A stretch of DNA of 56,850 nucleotides from Adiantum capillus-veneris (taxonomy: Eukaryota > Streptophyta > Polypodiopsida > Polypodiales > Pteridaceae), in NCBI GenBank assembly GCA_014529385.2, contig JABFUD020000255.1, positions 1-56,850 on the forward strand. The letters run 5' to 3'. The translations under genes were made by a program, and so were the position numbers. This document shows positions 1 through 10,648 of this stretch, piece by piece. How positions within the stretch are numbered: position 1 is the stretch's first letter; every line of letters starts with the position of its first letter. The notes under the pieces are model-generated. The model did not search any database and was not told the origin of the DNA. It saw only the letters and a program-made list of their open reading frames with translations.

Positions 1-802
1 GCAGTTGCAGTTCTCGTCATCGTTTCACCCGCAGACTGACGGGCAATCAGAGATTGCTAATTCAGTGGTATTCGATTTGTTGAAGTCTTCTTTGTTGGAT
101 CAGAAGACCACTTGGGAAAGGTTTTTACCTTTGGTGGAATATGCCTACAGAAACACGATTAACTCTTTGATGGGGAAGGTGCCATTTGAGATTCTTGAAT
201 TTGCTACAAAGGTTCCACCCTTCCTTAGCACGAAAGATAAGATTTTTCTTTGAAGCTGACCAATTCACGAGGGACTTGGTCCGGAAGGTTTTGTAGAAAT
301 TTCAGGAAAGATAGAAAAAGGCAGCAGATCGCATTGTCAGCAATTTGAAATTGAAGGAGAAGGATTGGGTGCTCTTACTTTATGGGAAGGCACGCCCGAG
401 AAAGAAAAAAGGAAAGGAGCGGCTTCTTTGAAAGCTTAGCATGAGATAGTGTGGACTTTTTCAGATTTTCCGAAAAGATAAATAATATCTCCTTTGGACT
501 GAAGCTGCCAGAATACTTGGAGGTTCACAATGTTTTTCGTGTGAGTCTCTTAAAGCCTTTTTGAAGGCGATGTGCCCAATGATGGGAAGCTAGATGTGCA
601 ACCCGAAATGGACAAAAACGAGCAGATACTCGTTCCAGAACAGACATTGGCACAGAAAGAAAGAAAGAAGGTAAAGCAAATTGACAGTTCTTGGTTAAAT
701 TCAAGACCTATTTCGCATTGGATGCGAAGCGAATGGAGGAGGAAGACCTAGCAAATATTCCTCGGAATGTGAAGCTTTACCTTGAAGCTTTTCATTTAGC
801 AT
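1..802 (+). pseudogene. Ty3/gypsy pol 3' end (integrase C-terminal part), degenerate
   Basis: Positions 5-253 read as the end of a Ty3/gypsy integrase core: FHPQTDGQSE carries the catalytic Glu region, followed by a WERFLPLVEYAYRN block and a PFEI block. A stop at 251-253 ends the open frame. Pol-like residues then continue in shifting frames: an Arg/Lys-rich stretch near 390-425 and MEEEDLANIPRN near 733-768, typical of the integrase tail next to a chromodomain-like region. The frame is lost by about 802. The element starts outside the window, so only its last part is seen. It would have encoded the enzyme that inserts element cDNA into host chromatin. At least two frameshifts and several stops make it non-functional. 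Assignment to Ty3/gypsy is firm; the lineage is not resolved. Confidence 0.85.
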
Positions 803-1406
803 AGTCTATTACAAATGGAACCCAGAATTCAGCTTGGCCGGAGATCTGGTGCAGTGGGTTTGCACAAGAGGGGAGTTACTATGCTCCTTTGTCAACAGAT
901 GCCTCGATTTATGAATACTAGAGTCACTAATGTCTCTTTGAGCTTAAGGGATACTGGGAGCTGACAGTATTCTGCTGTATGACTTTATGAAATGGAATTC
1001 CGGAAAATATGAAACTAACTTGTTCTTGACTTGTTTAAGTGCAGGAAGGAACTGGTAGACGAAATGACTGCAGCATTTGGTCTAAATGATCTCGAATAGA
1101 CATGGTTGCAATAGGGGTTAGTCAATCAGGCATCTATGTGATCTTGAGTGGATCTAGATGCGATTGCTAACTGCATTGCCGATAAATCATGGTCGAAGAT
1201 CCGAATGAATGTTGAATGTGATTTGTCATGTGATGTCCTGTGATGTCAAGTGATGTCGTGGATATGACTGTCGATTGGTACATGTGCTAGATGTGTGTTC
1301 CTAGTGCGTAGGTACTAACAGTCAATGTCTACTAAGGCAGTTTATGGCTTCTGTCTGTTTTGCAGGCGTAATCGAGGGCGAATACAATGCTTTCAAGAGC
1401 GGGGTA
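803..1406 (+). other. Gypsy 3' untranslated spacer
   Basis: This lies between the decayed pol end and the 3' LTR. No reading frame or repeat is recognised. It ends in a short purine-rich stretch (AAGAGCGGGG, about 1395-1404) that is a plausible polypurine tract just before the LTR. Confidence 0.5.
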
Positions 1407-1990
1407 TGTCACAAACTATGACGTGGCTGCCCAATGTACACACACACCCTTCCCCCTAAAGCATGGACAGTCCTGCCGATGGACACGCTGAATGATGACG
1501 TGGCTGCTGCGTACAGTCAATATCCGAAAATGGCGGAGGTGGTGACACATGGCAGCAGTACGGAATTCCGTGATTTCTGACGCAATCAGCGCTCAGCTTT
1601 TGGCTATTGAGAGTGGAAGAGAGAGAGAGAGTTGCTTTTTCTACGCAAGCTTGAGAGAGAGCTCTTCTGCTTTATATTAAAAGCTATTTTTATGGACGGC
1701 TTTTTGCACTTGCTTTATTTGACAAGCAAGAGAGAGAATGAGCCTTTGCTTTATTTTTGGGCTTTTGATTTTCAGCTTTTGGGCTCTGCTTATAACATCC
1801 CTTGTACTCTTTAAATAAGTGGGTAGGCCACTAACAACTCAGAGAATCTGGATGCAGAGTCTGAGTGTGAGCGCCTGCTCGCACTCTTGTACTTTGAACA
1901 CAGATTAATACAAAAAGAAATACTGAAAGGGGCGCCAGTCTTTGGGGCCAATATCTCTAGGCACGGAACTCCGTCGGGCCAGTGTCGAAT
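1407..1990 (+). repeat. 3' LTR of the leftmost gypsy element (LTR-A)
   Basis: It starts TGTCACAAACTATGACG right after a purine-rich tract and lies downstream of gypsy pol, which is the expected place for a 3' LTR. The end near 1985-1990 is approximate. The last third contains AAAGGGGCGCCAGTC and GGGGCCAATAT, shared with a second LTR-like copy 475 bp further on. A TATA-like TTTAAATAAG near 1810 may be the promoter. The 5' partner LTR is outside the window, so no TSD can be tested. Confidence 0.6.
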
Positions 1991-2067
1991 CAATTGTGAA
2001 CTGTGAACTGGTTTGAAGTGGTTATTTGTGCTGTCGCGGTAGATTCTCGACTTGGAGTGTCCAAGTC

Positions 2068-2470
2068 TGTTACACACTCACGCAAAGCTGATGACGTGGC
2101 AATTGTAGGGAAGTTCCAAAAGTTGGCTGATGACGTGGCAAGTTGTACGGATTCCCGCGTTTTGCGTTGGCTCATGACTCGGCAAGCTGTACGGATTTCC
2201 ATAAATTACGCTGGCAGCTTTTGGCATTGCTTTTGGGACCAGAAGCTTTTGAGTTTTGAAGGCTTTTCATTGTAGTTGCTTTTCAGGCCGAGGGTCTTTA
2301 AATATGAGGTTAGGGCTCATTCTCTGCCATGCTTCCTAGAGAAGGTGCAGAGTCTGGAGTACTGGCTTGTACTGTGTTGATGCTGCAATATAAAGAAATA
2401 CCGAAAGGGGCGCCAAGGTTTGGGGCCAATACTCTCTAGGGTGGAATTCCGCCACTCCGTGTCGCGTGTC
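2068..2470 (+). repeat. Second, divergent LTR-like copy (LTR-B)
   Basis: It starts TGTTACACACTCACG and carries the same blocks in the same order as LTR-A: GATGACGTGGC near the start, GCAGCTTTTGGC in the middle, a TTTAAATATGAGG TATA-like box, and AAAGGGGCGCCAAGG with GGGGCCAATAC near the end. No internal element sequence separates the two. It is probably a solo LTR or a relic of a related element. It ends just before a CT microsatellite. Confidence 0.55.

Positions 2471-2471
<1 letters not shown>

Positions 2472-2545
<74 letters not shown>
2472..2545 (+). repeat. (CT)n microsatellite
   Basis: About 37 uninterrupted CT units directly follow LTR-B, with a shorter CT run at about 2556-2568. Confidence 0.95.
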
Positions 2546-2549
<4 letters not shown>

Positions 2550-2568
2550 CAGTTGTCTCTCTCTCTCT

Positions 2569-2876
2569 CAGTTCGGTTGTTATTTAAGTGCTAAAAGTCT
2601 GCTCAGTCTGTTCTTTGCACCACACCGGTTCTCAATGCCCATGTGATCGTGGTCGCTACTACATGTGGTGGTGTGGTATACTTTGTAGCCATTTGCTGCA
2701 AACATGAAAGTGTTGGTTGTAAAGCTTGCAGATCTTTGCAATCCTTGGATCCCTTTAGGTCTTTGAAGGTGGGATTTGTCTTCTTGTGAGTGTAGACCTT
2801 CACATCATCTCTTTGTTCTCTGATTGAGCTTCCCTCATTATGTAGCTCTAGTGAGTCTGCTATGATTCGAGGTGTG
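2569..2876. other. Unassigned sequence left of the copia element
   Basis: No gene or repeat is recognised. The same locus resumes at 8053 after the copia insertion, because ATTAC flanks both sides. Confidence 0.4.
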
Positions 2877-2881
2877 ATTAC

Positions 2882-3160
2882 TGTTGAAGATGATGAAACA
2901 GGAAACAGAAGGAAGACAGCAACTCAGAGTAGGAAGAAGATGGAGAAGGAGAAGACACAGAGCTTGTGTACGAGATCTCTGTAGTCTGTCTCTCTGTATT
3001 GGAATAATAGTGTATCTACAAACTCAGAGATACAAAGCTTATATGAAACCCTAAGAGATAAGGTGTCCTTTCATAGCAGGTGTCCAGGGGGAAAAACCCA
3101 GTGGGAGAAAAGTACCCCTGGTGAAGCGCGTATACACACTAACACTACTACATGTCTACA
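2882..3160 (-). repeat. Copia 3' LTR
   Basis: This 279-bp LTR is the left-hand copy of the pair. It is bounded by TG and CA and directly abuts the internal polypurine tract on its right and the ATTAC duplication on its left. Confidence 0.97.
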
Positions 3161-3172
3161 AATCCCCCCTGT
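3161..3172 (-). other. Copia polypurine tract
   Basis: The minus strand reads ACAGGGGGGATT immediately before the 3' LTR. This is the expected RNase H-resistant primer for plus-strand DNA synthesis. Confidence 0.85.
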
Positions 3173-3207
3173 AGTGATGGTGTGAATCCGTACAAGGTAG
3201 CAGATCA

Positions 3208-3933
3208 TCATGTGTATGAGAGTAAGCCCAAAGCTTTTCGGAAAGCTTCAAACTTTTCTCGTGATAACGCCTTCGTAAATAGATCTGCAATGTTATCCTG
3301 TGTAGGACAGTAAGTTAGTGTGATCTCCCCTGCATGTAGCCTTTCCCTGACATAGTGGTATTGAACCTCTATGTGCTTTGTTCTTGCATGAAATACTGGA
3401 TTCCTTGCAACTGCCATAGCACTCTGACTGTCAGTGAAAATGGTGGTGGGTGCCTATTGACACTCACAAAGATCTGCCAATAACCTGCGTATCCATACAC
3501 AATCAACTGTTGCCGTGAAAGCTGTCCTGTACTCAGCTTCACAAGTTGATGTAGCCACTGTGGGTTGCTTCTTGCTTAGCCAAGATATACATGCATTTCC
3601 CAAGAAAAAACAATTGCCACTTGTGGAATGTCGTGTGTCAAAATCACCAGCCCAATCTGAATCGCTGTAACCAAGAAGCTGCATAGAACTGTGCTTTCCA
3701 TACATATCCCCCCTTGGAAAGAACATGGCAAGATTAGGGGTACCTGAAAGGTAACGAAGTATGCGCTTCACAGCCTGCCAATGATGCATACCTGGGCTGT
3801 GCATAAATCTGCTTGCTTGTGAAACCCCAAATTGAATGTCTGGACGAGTGTTGCCTGCCAAATATATCAAGCAACCAACCGCTGCTGCATAAGTATGTAC
3901 ATCAAAAGTTTCTCCAGCATCATGCATGCTCAA
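3208..3933 (-). pseudogene. Copia RNase H domain
   Basis: This is the C-terminal RNase H of the copia polyprotein. The DTRHSTSG and CEAEYR motifs are visible, and the tail around 3208-3417 includes HIEVQYHYVRERL and DLFTKAL, the classic Ty1/copia end. The frame is shifted relative to reverse transcriptase by a one-base loss near 3951, where KPISTP should continue directly into ETGSKLS-like sequence. A TAG at 3454-3456 then interrupts the domain in frame. The domain would degrade the RNA strand during cDNA synthesis. With both lesions it cannot be made as part of the normal polyprotein. Confidence 0.93.
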
Positions 3934-3947
3934 CTTTGATCCAGTTT

Positions 3948-5741
3948 CTACGGTGTAGAGATTGGCTTACAATTTTGCATACCAAACTTATCCAAAATTT
4001 TATGCAAATATTTTGCCTGCAACATGTATATGCCATCCTCTGATTGCACAAACTGATTACCCAAGTAATAATGTAGCAAACCAAGATCAGACATCTCAAA
4101 GGTTTTTCTCAAAGCATCTTTAAACGCTTCAATTTCATTTGCATTATTGCCTGTAAGAAGCATATCATCCACATAAAGTGTTAGCATAATGAGAACTCCA
4201 TCTCTCTTTTTGACATACAAAGTACTTTCTGTTGGACTATTCTGAAATCCCTGGCCAATCAAATAAGTATGTATCTTCTCATACCATGCTCTTGGAGCCT
4301 GTTTGAGACCATACAAAGCTTTACGCAATCTACATACCTTTTTCTCTTGACCTTTTACAACAAAACCACTTGGTTGACTTACATAAACTTCTTCCTGCAA
4401 ATCACCATTCAAAAAAGCAGTTTTGATATCCAACTGATGCACTTTCCAACCATGATGAGCAGCAATTGCAACTAGTGATCTAACTGTGGACGCACGAGAA
4501 GTAGGAGCAAAGGTTTCATCATAATCTATGCCTTTCTGTTGCGCATAGCCTTTTGCCACAAGCCTTACTTTGTACCTGTCAACAGTACCATCTTGTTTTC
4601 TTTTTACCTTTAAAACCCACTTTGTACCAATAGGCTTTTTACCTGTAGGCAAGTCCACTAGATCCCATGTGTGATTCTTATGAATAGAATCAATTTCTTG
4701 CTGCATAGCATCTTTCCACTGAACACACTCTAAAGCTTGTTCAAATGAATCAGGCTCATCTGCATCACAAAGAGTGCTAAAGCAAGCCAAATCTACTTGC
4801 TCTCTACCAAAAGTAGTACCAGCACGTGTTTTTCGTGGCAACGGTGCATCCAACTTGCTATCCTGCAAAGTTTTCTGAACCCATTTAGGCAAGGTTCTTT
4901 CTTCCCTGAGAACTTCTTGCTCTTCACGCACAATTTCCTCTACATCATGAGGTGTCACATGCTGATCAAAAGATTGATCAAGATTATCAACCTGTTGTGA
5001 TTCTTGATTCTCCACAAAAGAAGGAAGCAAACCTTCAAATACATCATGTGTCTGCATATGAGGTACATCAAAAGCAACCATAGGTTGAGCAGTAGTTTCT
5101 GCAAAAATTACATCACGACTTTCAAAAATCTTGTTTGTAGCAGGATTGTAAAGTCTATAACCTTTACTTCCACTACTGTACCCCACAAATATACATTTGA
5201 TTGCCTTATCATCAAGCTTCCCACGTAATTGCTGAGGGATGTAAGCATAAGCAAGACAACCAAAAACACGAAGATAACTGACTGAAGGTTTTCTGTCATA
5301 CCAAGCTTCATATGCAGTAATGGTCTTCAAGGCACGAGTAGGACACCTGTTCAAAACATGTGCTGCACAAGCAACTGCCTTCATCCATAGCTTATGAGGC
5401 AAACTCTTAGCCTTGAGCATACATCTAGCCGTCTCTATTAAAGACCTGTTCTTCCTTTCTGCAACACCATTCTGTTGTGGTGTGTATGGCATAGTGCATT
5501 GGTGTTTAATGCCTTTCTTTCCCAAAAAATCCTTCAATGCACCTGACATGTATTCACCTCCTCGATCGGTACGAAGAGTCTGTACTTTGCAACCTGTTTC
5601 ATTTTCAACCATGGCGACATAATGTTGAAAAACTGCAAACACATCTGACTTTGCTTTGAGTGGATACACCCAACAAAACCTGGAAAAGTCATCAATGAAG
5701 GTCACAAAATAAAGGTTGTTTCCTATAGATGGCGTCCTCAT
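3948..5741 (-). pseudogene. Copia integrase core and reverse transcriptase
   Basis: A 597-residue open stretch. The first part is the integrase core with its catalytic residues in FIDDFSRF, LRTDRGGEY and QQNGVAERKN, followed by the GYSSGSKGYRLYNP block common in copia elements. The second half is reverse transcriptase: TKWVLKVKRKQDG, QLDIKTAFLNGDL, ALYGLKQAPRAWY and the catalytic LYVDDML box (YVDD intact). The first Met shown is not a true start. The frame continues upstream in register and is separated only by a TAG at 5769-5771. It ends in a TAG created by the frameshift at about 3951. All catalytic residues I can see look intact. Confidence 0.96.
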
Positions 5742-5768
5742 AGGACCACATACATCACTGTGTACAAG

Positions 5769-7385
5769 CTACAACTTTCGTGTCGCTCTAACTGAACCAT
5801 CCTGCGAAAATGCAAATCTGTGCATCTTTCCAAGAACACAACCTTCACATACATGTCTTGGTGGCATCTCCAATAAAGACAAATCATGCACCATATTATG
5901 ACGTTGTAAAATCATCAAACTGCCATAACCAACATGCCCAAATCTAGCATGCCACAACTCAGCATCTTGCATGGCCTGAGTCTTTGTTTCTGCAATACAT
6001 ACCTGAATCTGCTTTTCATAACGATCTAGCACAAATAGTCCATTGTCCAGCGTACCTGTAGTGATAAGAGAATAACCATTCTCTCGATCTCGTACAACAC
6101 ATCTGTCATCCTCAAAAATGACCCGAAGACCATTTTTTGCAAGAGAGGATACAGACAACAAATTCTTCTTGATCCCTGGAACATATAAGACATCTGGCAA
6201 GCATAAATCTGAACCATCTGAAATGGTAATCAAAATCTTACCAACGCCTTTGATTGGATAAGAAGCATTATTTGCACATGTCACCTTCTTTCCTGCTGGA
6301 GCTGCATCCAATGAACAAAACAAATCCTTCCTTGAAGTAATATGCCTGGATGCACCACTATCAAAGTACCAAATCATTTGTGTCTTGTCAACACTGTAAG
6401 TAGAAAAATCTGAACATACTACAAAAGCATAAGAATCCTGCACAAAGTTTGCAGACTCTTCTTTAGCTGTAGAAGAATCACCAGAAGCTGAAACAACCAA
6501 ACTTGACTCTTTCTTCTTTTCTTTAGCAATTCGCTTTTTACACTCACTAATGTAGTGACCAGGTTTCTTGCAGTAGTGACATTTACCTTTCTTCTTGGAC
6601 TTGTCGGAATCACCTTTAGACTTCTCTGAAGACTGTCCTGCACCAGACTTGGAGTGATGAGCACTCTCTTTACCCTTGTTTTTGTTCTGTACAACAAGAG
6701 CATGATCCATACCATCCACCTGTAAAGACTTGTTCTTACGTGATTGATATTCCTGCAATAGCAAAGCCACTAACTCTTCAAAATGAAGAGGATCAGGATT
6801 AGCTCGCAAAGACAGAGTCAAAGAAGTCTGAAAAGTCAAATAAGATGGTGGTAGTGAATTGAGTGTTTTGGAAACCAAGTCCTTCTCTGGAATCACTTCA
6901 TCAATGCTAAGCAATTGCTCTTTAAGATCCCTGATTTTTGTAAGATGCTCGACAATATCGTCACCATCGTCCATCTGTATTTTGTCAAGTTGTTTCTTCA
7001 AAAACTCTATTCTGGCAGCGTTTCTTCCTCCAAACATAGCTTGCAGAGTGTTCCAAGCATCCTCAAAAGTTCTGCAAGATCTGATCTTTATGGTTAAGGC
7101 AATCACAGCCATAGCCTGTGCATCTTTAGTATCCCATCTCTTTTGCTCTAGAGTGACTTGTGACGGTCCTGCACCAACAGCTGCACCACGACCAGGCGTG
7201 GCAGGTGCAATGCGACCTGGACGAACTTCATCTCCAGATACATAATCCCACAATCCTTTACCAACCAAAACATTTTTGGCCATAAAAGACCAAAGAGAAT
7301 AGTTGGTACCATCCAATTTGTCTTCGGATGTAAACGCACCAAAAATCTCTTTCTCCGTAGATTGAGCCATACTGTAGATGCACAC
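5769..7385 (-). pseudogene. Copia gag, protease and pre-integrase region
   Basis: 538 residues. The likely start is Met6 (about 7370), because the following AQSTEKEIFGAF and KLDGTNYSLWSFMAKNVL blocks match the usual copia gag beginning. A CCHC zinc knuckle (CHYCKKPGHYISEC) lies near residue 270. The aspartic protease active site WYFDSGASRHIT lies near residue 340. The pre-integrase zinc-binding region (ELWHARFGHVGY ... CEGCVLGKMHR) lies near residues 465-525. The region provides the particle protein and the maturation protease. It ends at a TAG (5769-5771) that sits in frame with the integrase downstream, so this is one nonsense change rather than a natural gene end. Confidence 0.96.
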
Positions 7386-7755
7386 AAGAGAGCAAAAGAA
7401 CCTCCAAGAGATTCACAAATCTCCTCTCCAATCCAAGCAAAACTCTACACAAAATCTCAGCACAAAGCTAAGACAAGCTGCTTCCCAAAAGAACTGTTTA
7501 CCTGAAGAAAATCTGTCAAAAAGCACACCCTCTTGATCTAAACGCCTCCGAAAAGTAACTTCTGCTACACTGCTTAGAACAAAATTCTGAGGGCTCGAAC
7601 GGCTTTGAAAGGGGGGTAAAACCCCACGTCACCTTCTCAGAATACTCACTGAACGTCGAGGATGCTCCCACGAGCAAATTTTTCGAAAACTGCCTGAAAA
7701 CTGCGATTGCGCGCGCGGACGCGAAAACGCAAGTAGAGGCTCTGGAAATCACCTT
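7386..7755 (-). other. Copia 5' leader
   Basis: This untranslated leader runs from the primer binding site to the gag start. It has no domain. Short open frames here are not conserved with anything I recognise. Confidence 0.7.
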
Positions 7756-7767
7756 GCTCTGATACCA
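7756..7767 (-). other. Copia primer binding site (initiator Met tRNA type)
   Basis: The minus strand reads TGGTATCAGAGC two bases after the end of the 5' LTR. This is the standard plant primer site complementary to the 3' end of initiator tRNA-Met. Confidence 0.93.
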
Positions 7768-7769
7768 AT

Positions 7770-8047
7770 TGTTGAAGATGATGAAACAGGAAACAGAAGG
7801 AAGACAGCAACTCAGAGTAGGAAGAAGATGGAGAAGGAGAAGACACAGAGCTTGTGTACGAGATCTCTGTAGTCTGTCTCTCTATATTGGAATAATAGTG
7901 TATCTACAAACTCAGAGCTACAAAGCTTATATGAAACCCTAAGAGATAAGGTGTCCTTTCACACCAGGTGTCCAGGGGGAAAACCCAGTGGGAGAAAAGT
8001 GCCCCTGGTGAAGCGCGTATACACACTAACACTACTACATGTCTACA
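7770..8047 (-). repeat. Copia 5' LTR
   Basis: This 278-bp right-hand LTR differs from the 3' LTR by about five substitutions and one A in a homopolymer. It is followed by the ATTAC target duplication (8048-8052). Confidence 0.97.
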
Positions 8048-8052
8048 ATTAC

Positions 8053-10234
8053 CACCTTGGTCTCTTGGCCATCCAAGTCAGTAATTACTGCTCTACCGTC
8101 TCTCTAAATGGAGCTTGCTAGCTCGTAGATTCTCTATTGGCACGTGGTGACAGAGGGCAAAAGTGAGGCTGGATCAGAACCCACAAGATGCTACGTGTGA
8201 GTGAGGGAGAAGGTGGCAGGTCATGGGATGAGACATGGAAGAGAGACAAAGGAGCATCCAAGGCATTGGTCAGATAATATGCAAAAAATCTTGAGGGCAA
8301 TTCATATCTTGTTCTCATCGTAATGCACACCTCTATCAATCCCATTTTGAGAAGGGGTTGCGATCCATGTAGCAGCCCTCTTCCAAAGGTTGTTGTCATC
8401 CTCTCTCCAGCTGGCTTGACAGGGCACTTTTAACTCTCTTTAGGAGAGGTTTTTGACCCTGGCATCCTGTCTTTACTGTTTGTCCATGTGCCTAGTCTCT
8501 ATGTACTTGAAAGGCACAACCCTTTGGCCACACATTGGAGGGCTCATTGTCTCTCTCTCTGCCTGCTCCTACGTTTACTCTCTCTACACTCATGTATGTG
8601 TGTGTGTTGTGCACGAGAGATCTACATCATATGCTCCACCCACAATTAATTTTAAGTTTCCCACATCTACCGTTGCCACTCCTAACATGGTATTAGAGCC
8701 TTGTTGAAGTACCAATGTTACCAGAATTATTGGAGACCTGTTGATGTGTTTTTGGACCACAAGAACACACATTCAGCTTGATGTTTTCAGATCATATTGG
8801 ACTGTTTTCGGGGCTGGTTTCGAGGTATTTGACTTTTCATGTCATCTATCGATCCATATCCCATCGTGACATCATCAGGAACCTACTCCTTGTCTTCAAG
8901 GTTAAATTAACTAATTAAACCAACCATTAGCTTGTCAGAGCAAGTAACAGTATAATGTCATGCACATACATGTATAACCAGTCAACCATGAAAAGTGTAA
9001 GCCCAAAACCAGTAAAAGTTTAGTGCCATCCAAAAGGAAGAAGTGAAGCTTGCACTCAGATCCCAACAAAAAATGCTAAAAGTTACATTATCTTATTTTA
9101 TGCCAGAGCAGTTAGTAAGTATAAAGCTCCTGCAGACACTCATCAGAAAGGGGAGGTACAAGAGCAAATCCAAGTACAAAACAGCCTCTAGAGCCAATCA
9201 AGGCATTTAAAAAGCAAACCAGTTGTTACAGCATAGTATGAAGCAACAGCCTAAAGCAAAAAGGCCGTACAAAGTCATCAATGATCAGAAAACCAGCAAA
9301 GACTCACAGCATCCTCAGAAAAATCAGGTATCCTATACCAATCACAGCCATCATTATAGGATTGGACTCCTATGAGGAGAAAATACCCATCAAAAACCAT
9401 CCAAGGAGATTAACGAGGTACTCCAGTCATTATAAAGAGGATCTAGTTCAAAAAAAACAGAGCAAGCCTCCGATTAGCGAGACAGAACAATATCAGTAGA
9501 TTAGCGAGATCAAACTCATGCAAATATACTTTTAGCCAAGTTACATGCTTCACAGCAACCCACTTTGGGATAAATTATTGAAGCAGTTTTTGAAGTGCCA
9601 ATTCCTTCAAATACTTCAAGGCCTTATCATAGAACAGAATCCCAAGTTTGATGTAAAAGGCAACCCAGTCTTCCCTTGAGCACATGTCATCAAGCATAGG
9701 CCAATTTCCCTTTAGCAAAGAAAGACATCTTTTTCATAGACCAAATTAGCTACATTATCATTGTCATAAGAGCAAACTGGGCAAAACCCAAAATAGGCCT
9801 GCAATTAAGCCTTCAGATATCTTCAAGTTGGACAGCCACCATTTGTTAAGATGTACTCACTTCTAGTAGCCAAAGGGAGGTAAGCAAAGCAAGAACATTT
9901 GATTCCAAGGTGGTAAGCACAAAATAATCAAACAAAAGTAGAAACTTAGTGAAGGACCCGAGCAGAAGATGCACCCTCAACTATTTCCATGTGTTGCAAG
10001 ACAAGTGAAGCCCTCAAAAATCAGTGACCAACCGAATAGCACACTCAAAGAGCCCTCTTACACTCACTCTCTCTAGCTTGAAAAAGCAGCCCAAGACTAA
10101 GTGAGAGATAGAAATCCCTCACCTTTAAGTAGATGCAAGGTTTGATACTGGTTGTCAAGTCATCCTCAGAGCCAAGAGCATGTCCGCTTCCTTCCATTTC
10201 ATGCACACTAAGCAGATTACAGAGCCATCGCAGT
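8053..10234. other. Unclassified sequence
   Basis: About 2.2 kb with no supported gene. Open frames are short and lack family motifs. At 8687-8699 there is TGGTATTAGAGCC preceded by CCTAACA. This resembles an LTR end plus primer site with one change, so an old copia LTR may end near 8686, but no partner LTR is seen. 9050-10230 is A-rich and featureless to me. Confidence 0.35.
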
Positions 10235-10345
10235 ACAAGAAAAGGAAGCCATGTATGGCGAGAACCATGAAGAGAATCGTCAGCCCAGTTCAGTATGTGC
10301 TATGTCCACGATGAGGAGCCATTATGCTCATTGGTGAAGACATGA
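10235..10345 (+). repeat. Diverged copy of the 32-kb tandem-repeat family
   Basis: GGAAGCCATGTATGGCGAGA and GCCATTATGCTCATTGGTGA match, with changes, the sequence at 31983-32075 and the start of the 541-bp repeat units. It shows that this repeat is dispersed in the genome. The family is unknown to me. Confidence 0.5.
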
Positions 10346-10462
10346 AAAGGAGCGTGCAGCGTGCTACAAGAGGGCGACCAATCCCGTCATAATAGCCTAA
10401 GCATACGGGGAAATGGCGCAATGAAAGCCCGCAGGACGCTGCCATGCCTGCCCGTCAATTTT

Positions 10463-10648
10463 TATTTTTTTATTTTTTTTTTCCAACAAAGCAGAGAAGA
10501 TTATATTATCCTAAAGAGGGAGCAAAAGTTACAATTGAACCAGAACATAGTACGATGATTGAGACGGGAGACTCTCCCACATTACATACCATCCTACATA
10601 ACAACTAGTTCCATAAGCATTCCTGACATAAGTACATCAGAAATTCCC
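10463..10648 (-). other. LINE-1 3' untranslated region and A-rich tail
   Basis: The minus strand contains GATAATATAATCTTCTCTGC shortly before an A-rich tail interrupted by T. The TAATATAA word at a fixed distance from the tail is shared with LINE-2 and LINE-3. Confidence 0.8.

Larger units (their letters stand above)
2882..8047 (-). mobile_element. Nearly complete Ty1/copia retrotransposon
   Basis: The element is 5166 bp with terminal direct repeats that both start TGTTGAAGATG and end ACATGTCTACA. A 5-bp target duplication, ATTAC, lies at 2877-2881 and 8048-8052. The minus strand reads 5' LTR (7770-8047), primer site, leader, gag, protease, integrase, reverse transcriptase, RNase H, polypurine tract, 3' LTR (2882-3160). 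Integrase lies before reverse transcriptase, which defines Ty1/copia. The polyprotein frame is broken by three TAG codons (5769, 3948 region is a frameshift stop, 3454) and a one-base deletion near 3951; strictly, the in-frame TAGs are at 5769 and 3454 and the TAG at 3948 results from the shift. By eye the LTRs differ at five bases and one A-run length, so the insertion is relatively recent. The copy is inactive unless stops are read through. Confidence 0.97.

Noticed and set aside
8416-8700. A complete copia LTR ending before TGGTATTAGAGCC
   Set aside because: The primer-like site has a mismatch and no second LTR or TSD could be found; mentioned only as a possibility.
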